The translations under genes and the position numbers were made by a program. A DNA stretch of 64,000 nt from Castanea sativa (lineage: Eukaryota; Streptophyta; Magnoliopsida; Fagales; Fagaceae). Location: assembly GCF_040712315.1 (NCBI RefSeq), contig NC_134015.1:10188945-10252944 (forward strand), read 5' to 3'. The notes under the pieces were generated by a model that made no database searches, was not told the origin of the DNA, and saw nothing but the letters and a program-made list of their open reading frames with translations. The stretch's first letter is position 1. Each line of letters starts with the position of its first letter. This document shows positions 59,796 through 64,000 of the stretch, piece after piece.

Positions 59796-60209
59796 GGCTA
59801 AAGAAACTCTACATAAGAGGAGGAAACCTCACAACTCTGGATAAAGGCAAATTTGGCAAATTGGTAGGTGCAAACTTTACGTTTGAAGTATTTATTGTTG
59901 TTACGCTCTTGTTGAGCACATCATTCACCTAGTTTCATCTCTCACTCTCTCTCTCTCTCTCTCTCCAAATTCAACCAGAGCTAAAGAAACTCTACATAAA
60001 AGGAGGAAACCTCACAACTCTGGATAAAGGCAAATTGGTAGGTGCAGACTTTACGTTTGAAGTACTTGAGTGAAATGAAGACGACGAATTGGAAAGAACT
60101 GCAAGAATTATTTTTAGAATTGGTTTACTTGGAGAGAGTCAGATGCCTAGGATCACTATGCCTTTTCGACGAGAATGGAGTGTGGCAAAGTTCGAAACCA
60201 ATGCAATAA
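59731..60209 (+). pseudogene. LRR gene relic, 3' end only, with an internal tandem duplication
   Basis: Homologous to the last 230 bp of the intact LRR gene at 8864-10918 (gctaaagaaactctacataa; tttacgtttgaagta; ttacttggagagag; gacgagaatggagt). The first part occurs twice, at 59796-59890 and 59979-60060, as part of a unit of about 182 bp that also includes gttgagc...catcatcc/ttcac and a CT run. Only the second copy continues to the old stop, TAA at 60207. Frame is not kept. All upstream parts of the gene (WHD-like region, most LRRs) are gone. Confidence 0.88.
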
Positions 60210-60809
60210 AAGCTGTTGCGGGCAATACCAGTAGTGTGGATTAATTGATTATTGTTCTCTAGAGAACTCACATTATCAAAAAAAAAAAATTATTGCATGT
60301 CCCATAAGTCTTAGAAGCAATGCACAATTGTTCACATGACTTGTTATATCAGGGGTGCATAAATGTGGAGATGGTGTTACTCCAATGACATAAGACAGTT
60401 CAAACATTGTGAAAGAAAATGTGAAAAAAGAAGAAGTTATCTCATAATACTCTTATAAATTTATTGACTTTAAATCTAAATTTTGAATATATTCACAAAA
60501 TATTATTTTTAATTCTATATAATAAAAGTTAGATCCTAGCTAGATGTTAGATATTAAACTCTAACACCAAAATTTAAAAATTCCACTTTATATAAATTCT
60601 ATAAATTCATCAAAGAGTCTTTACCTCAACTTGTACTTCTAGGTGTTTCTAACGAATATGTACGTTTAGGGTTCAAATCCCTCCTTGTTATAACTATCAA
60701 ATTATGAAAAAGAATTTCTATAAAATCATATGCTAAATAATCTTGTCAGTAAATTAAAGGTTAAAGTAACAAGAATAAAGCAAAGGAAAAAGGAAAAGGA
60801 AATGATCAC

Positions 60810-60813
<4 letters not shown>
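60210..60813. repeat. Duplicated 3' flank of the LRR locus, copy B
   Basis: Aligns in patches with 10925-11230 and 11580-11680 downstream of the intact gene. No gene of its own. Confidence 0.7.

Positions 60814-60872
<59 letters not shown>
60814..60872. repeat. (AG)n microsatellite
   Basis: About 29 AG units, between duplicated flank segments. Confidence 0.95.
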
Positions 60873-60873
<1 letters not shown>

Positions 60874-60965
60874 ATAAGCATAAATACTTTGCCCAATTTT
60901 TTGTCTGTTTCTTTTTTTTTTCTTTTTTCTTTTTTCTGTTTCAGAAGATATTTTTAACACCATAC

Positions 60966-63960
60966 GAGGTGTGGCTTGATGGTAAGTGTCACGACCCAAA
61001 CCTGTACTTCAGAATTTAGAGCATGACCGGCATGTTAATATCAAGTTTACCTCAATACTAACACGAACCAACCTAAACAAAAGGTGCTTAACAAGAATTG
61101 TTTCCTGTACACCTGCTTATTTTCTTTCATAAAAGCCATAAAATACAAAAATGTGAAAACCTTGAAAATTCATATCATTTGAACTTTGCAAGATTGCCAC
61201 TTGGCTGAAATTTCAGGTATTCGTGCAAATATTACATAGCTAAACGTTTAGCAAAAACTCTTATTTACAAACCCAACCCCAAAGACATACCACTGGGGTT
61301 CAAACCAAACTAAAGTTCAAAATTACATCTGCGCTCAAAGAATCAAGTACATCTTGATTCCTCTTATACAACAAAAGAGCTAAACTACTATACAACAAAA
61401 AAAAACTATACAATCTAAACAAAAGAGAATCACAGAATCTTGCCACCTCTAATACTCTCGCTGCTTCCAGGAAGAACCTGTGCACTGAAATATAATAGGG
61501 TGAGCTGCGAAGCCCAGTAAGGTTTTTAAGCTCCATGGGCCTTTGATAAGAATGCATGTAAATCAAATATTTTATGGACATGCCAGCTTTGATAAAATAG
61601 CCTTCATTACTATTCATATTGTTCTTAAATTAACTTATGAACTTCCAAATGAAAATACTTCATTTTCCTTTCAAATAATAATAAAAGAACATGATAAGGA
61701 ACTTAAACATGATTCAACATACTTTTCTTATCATCATACTTTTCTTAGAACTTCCAAATAGCTTAATAGTTCTTTTATAATACATATTAGTTAGTCCAAT
61801 TGTAAGTCTGTCACAACTTTGGGAGGCTTCCAGCACTTAATGCCAAGCATCCAGCATTCCCCACAATGCTAGGTAATTCCGGAATCATATCATAAAACAT
61901 ACTTTCAACCATGGGGGTAGGTTGACATCCTCCACAAGTTGGCGGTTACCAACAAGGGCGGGTACAGCAGAGCCAGTCCCACTTATAATGGCCAAACAGA
62001 ATCTCCATGGAAATACCAGTACTATAACCCCTACTGGCTGAGTTCAGATCATGACAATGGAATAACTAAAAACTATACTTTTCAGATACTATACTTTTAC
62101 ATAACTATTTAATAACAGTAGCATATCCAATTCTTTCTTTAAACATTATGTTCGTGATATGAGTAATAGCATCAATATGCTAAAATTATCATATATATAA
62201 TATTCAATAAGTCACGAACATAAATCTTTACTTGAATCATGCTTATATGTAATATCTCTAATTAAAAGGTTTTAATGCGTTATAGTTTTCCAAATAGTCC
62301 TTATGCTTATCAAACGCACATGTCACAAATCCCTTACCTGGAAACAGATGACGCGAGAGATTTGTACCAGAGGAGCTCAAGTGTCCGTGTTCTCGTTCTC
62401 GGCACCTAAATGAAAGACCAAAACTTATTACTAACAACTCTTCCTAAAAATAAACTTATACCTCGAACACAACCTAACTCTCAACTTAGTAAAAACTTAA
62501 TTCCCGTCACATAGAGTTTCCCCTAAAACAAGGTACAATCACCAAACTCATAACATACCAAAACACAGAGAAAACAAGCCATAAAAATTCATATATGATC
62601 TAAACATACCAAAAGATAAGCACATTAAATTATAGCTCAAAACCTTTCCCCTAACTTCAAAATTAAATCTTCAAAGTCATAGTTATTCTACACTGTTTAC
62701 TGATCATTCCAGTAGCAAATCCCCCATTTGTAAAATACGAATGGGCTGTCAAAACACATCCAATTGTCATGAAATTTTACAAAACTACTCCCCTGTATGT
62801 CTAATATATACCGTATAAATTTCAAAGTCAAATCATAAAACCATAATTTATTAAAAATCGTACAAGGAAACGTGCTCAAATCTGTCCTGACAGAAATTTA
62901 TACAACTTAGAAATTAAACCATTATTTTTGTATTAGTCCAAATGCAGTGAGACCACTTTCAAAACAACCATATGTGTCTTAGGATTCATAAAAACTACTC
63001 CTGGCATCCTAACTCACAGAAAATGATTTAATACAGAATTTTATTGTAGTGAACATCAAATCTGTCACAGTGACAGCTTCAGTGCATGTTGATACAAAAT
63101 TCATCAACTAAATCCAAATGGTCTTCAATTCATTTGGGTATTTTTATACCAATACAATAAACATTAAAATGACTTACTAAGCATCCAATAGACCATAACA
63201 CCATCAAACTTTCAACTTACAAAAACAGAATCACAAGTTCAGCCCCTAAAATCAGATTTGAGAACAAAGAATGGAAAACAATTAAACTATCAAAATACTC
63301 TAAAATCAAATAAGTTTTTAATTACTTACCCACAAATTGAAGCTGAAGCTTTAATTTTAGGCTCTTAAATCCTTCTTTAGAGTGAGATTTATTGTTTTGG
63401 TGAGAGAGGGAGAGAGAGAGGTCTTGCCATGTGAAAGCAAAGAGAGAAAGAAAAGAAAAAGCAAGAGAAATGAAGCAAGAAGCTTCTGGTACAGCAAAAG
63501 AAAAGATGAGGAATTGACTTTGAGGGCTTGTACGTGTATAGCATAGGAGAAAAATCAAAGACCACTTTCCCACTCTTTTCCACTTTTGGCATTTATACTT
63601 TTCACCCCATATAAACTTATATTTCAAGAAAGACCCAATGCCAAAATAACTTTACATATATATATCCTTACCTTAATAAAACTCATTTCTACAACATCAA
63701 AAGAGTATACATGGTTTATAATATGACAATATCAAAACTTTATGCACTTAATTTAATTAAGATAATAACAAACATATAAACTCATGAATTTAGTTATGCA
63801 ATTAGGTTGGGGTGTTACAGTAAGAGTTCTTGTTTTAGCACCTATAGAGGTGTGGTTTAAGCGATAGCCCCAGTATAACTTGTGTGGTACACGTTGTATT
63901 ACTCATTGCCGTCACGTGGCGTGGGGTCGATAAGTCCACACCAGAGACCCCTTTTTTTAT
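60966..63960 (+). mobile_element. Probable SINE split by a solo LTR
   Basis: The flanks of the solo LTR read gaggtgtggcttgatg before it and gagttcttgttttagcac after it. Together they look like a tRNA-derived A-box region and the body of a SINE, ending in a T-run near 63950. The B box is not clear, so this is tentative. Confidence 0.4.
60987..63819. mobile_element. Solo LTR, 2.8 kb
   Basis: 2,833 bp beginning TGTCACGACCCAAACCT and ending aggttggggtgttaca, with a perfect 5-bp TSD, gtaag, at 60982-60986 and 63820-63824. The extended inverted ends and the length resemble LTRs of chromovirus-type (Tekay/Del-like) gypsy elements; this assignment is inference. There are no pol motifs inside, only unrelated short ORFs. 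Confidence 0.8.
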
Positions 63961-64000
63961 TTAGAGAAAAAGAAAAAGATTTTTTTCTTTTCACAATGGC

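Overview
This is nuclear DNA from a flowering plant, almost certainly a eudicot. It is AT-rich and intron-containing, with many GA/CT, TA and GT microsatellites, plant-specific families (NLR-derived LRR protein, FAR1/FHY3-type protein, DUF4220/DUF594, E-class PPR) and plant retrotransposon lineages. A woody species, perhaps Fagales, is my guess from general appearance only. There is one apparently intact host gene. Most of the rest is transposable elements, many nested, whose limits can be fixed from target-site duplications (TSDs).

Layout. 1-8.7 kb: no gene; MITEs, a SINE, a PIF/Harbinger-like element and microsatellites. 8.75-10.9 kb: an intact single-exon gene for an NLR-like LRR protein that keeps a winged-helix-like segment and LRRs but has no nucleotide-binding core. 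13.4-23.4 kb: a 10-kb Ty3/gypsy element of the Tat type on the minus strand, with two RNase H domains, a 94-bp tandem array and a decayed antisense ORF; its gag is split by a 1.3-kb solo LTR. 25.0-32.0 kb: a Ty1/copia element whose 5' LTR is split by a 1.39-kb Mutator-like element. 34.4-43.5 kb: a large Mutator-like (MULE) structure with about 430-bp inverted ends. Its left end faces a FAR1-type transposase gene. Its right end faces five exons of a captured CLU/FRIENDLY (clustered mitochondria) gene in convergent orientation. 44.1-45.2 kb: an array of related MITEs. 46.5-49.9 kb: a 5'-truncated L1-like LINE. 51.7-53.8 kb: a DUF4220/DUF594 gene with few lesions. 54.5-55.9 kb: a decayed PPR gene. 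58.3-61.0 kb: a decayed duplicate of the LRR locus, with a solo LTR inside it. 61.0-63.8 kb: a 2.8-kb solo LTR.

The most interesting structure is the 34.4-43.5 kb MULE. Both inverted ends carry the same candidate promoter, leader exon and splice donor. One end would drive the transposase and the other the captured CLU exons, which resembles the convergent two-gene layout of MuDR with a host gene fragment in the second position. Second is the copia element, where the pol reading frame appears to run through the polypurine tract and into the LTR. Third is the NBS-less LRR gene with its decayed partner 50 kb away; the comparison dates a SINE insertion to after the duplication.
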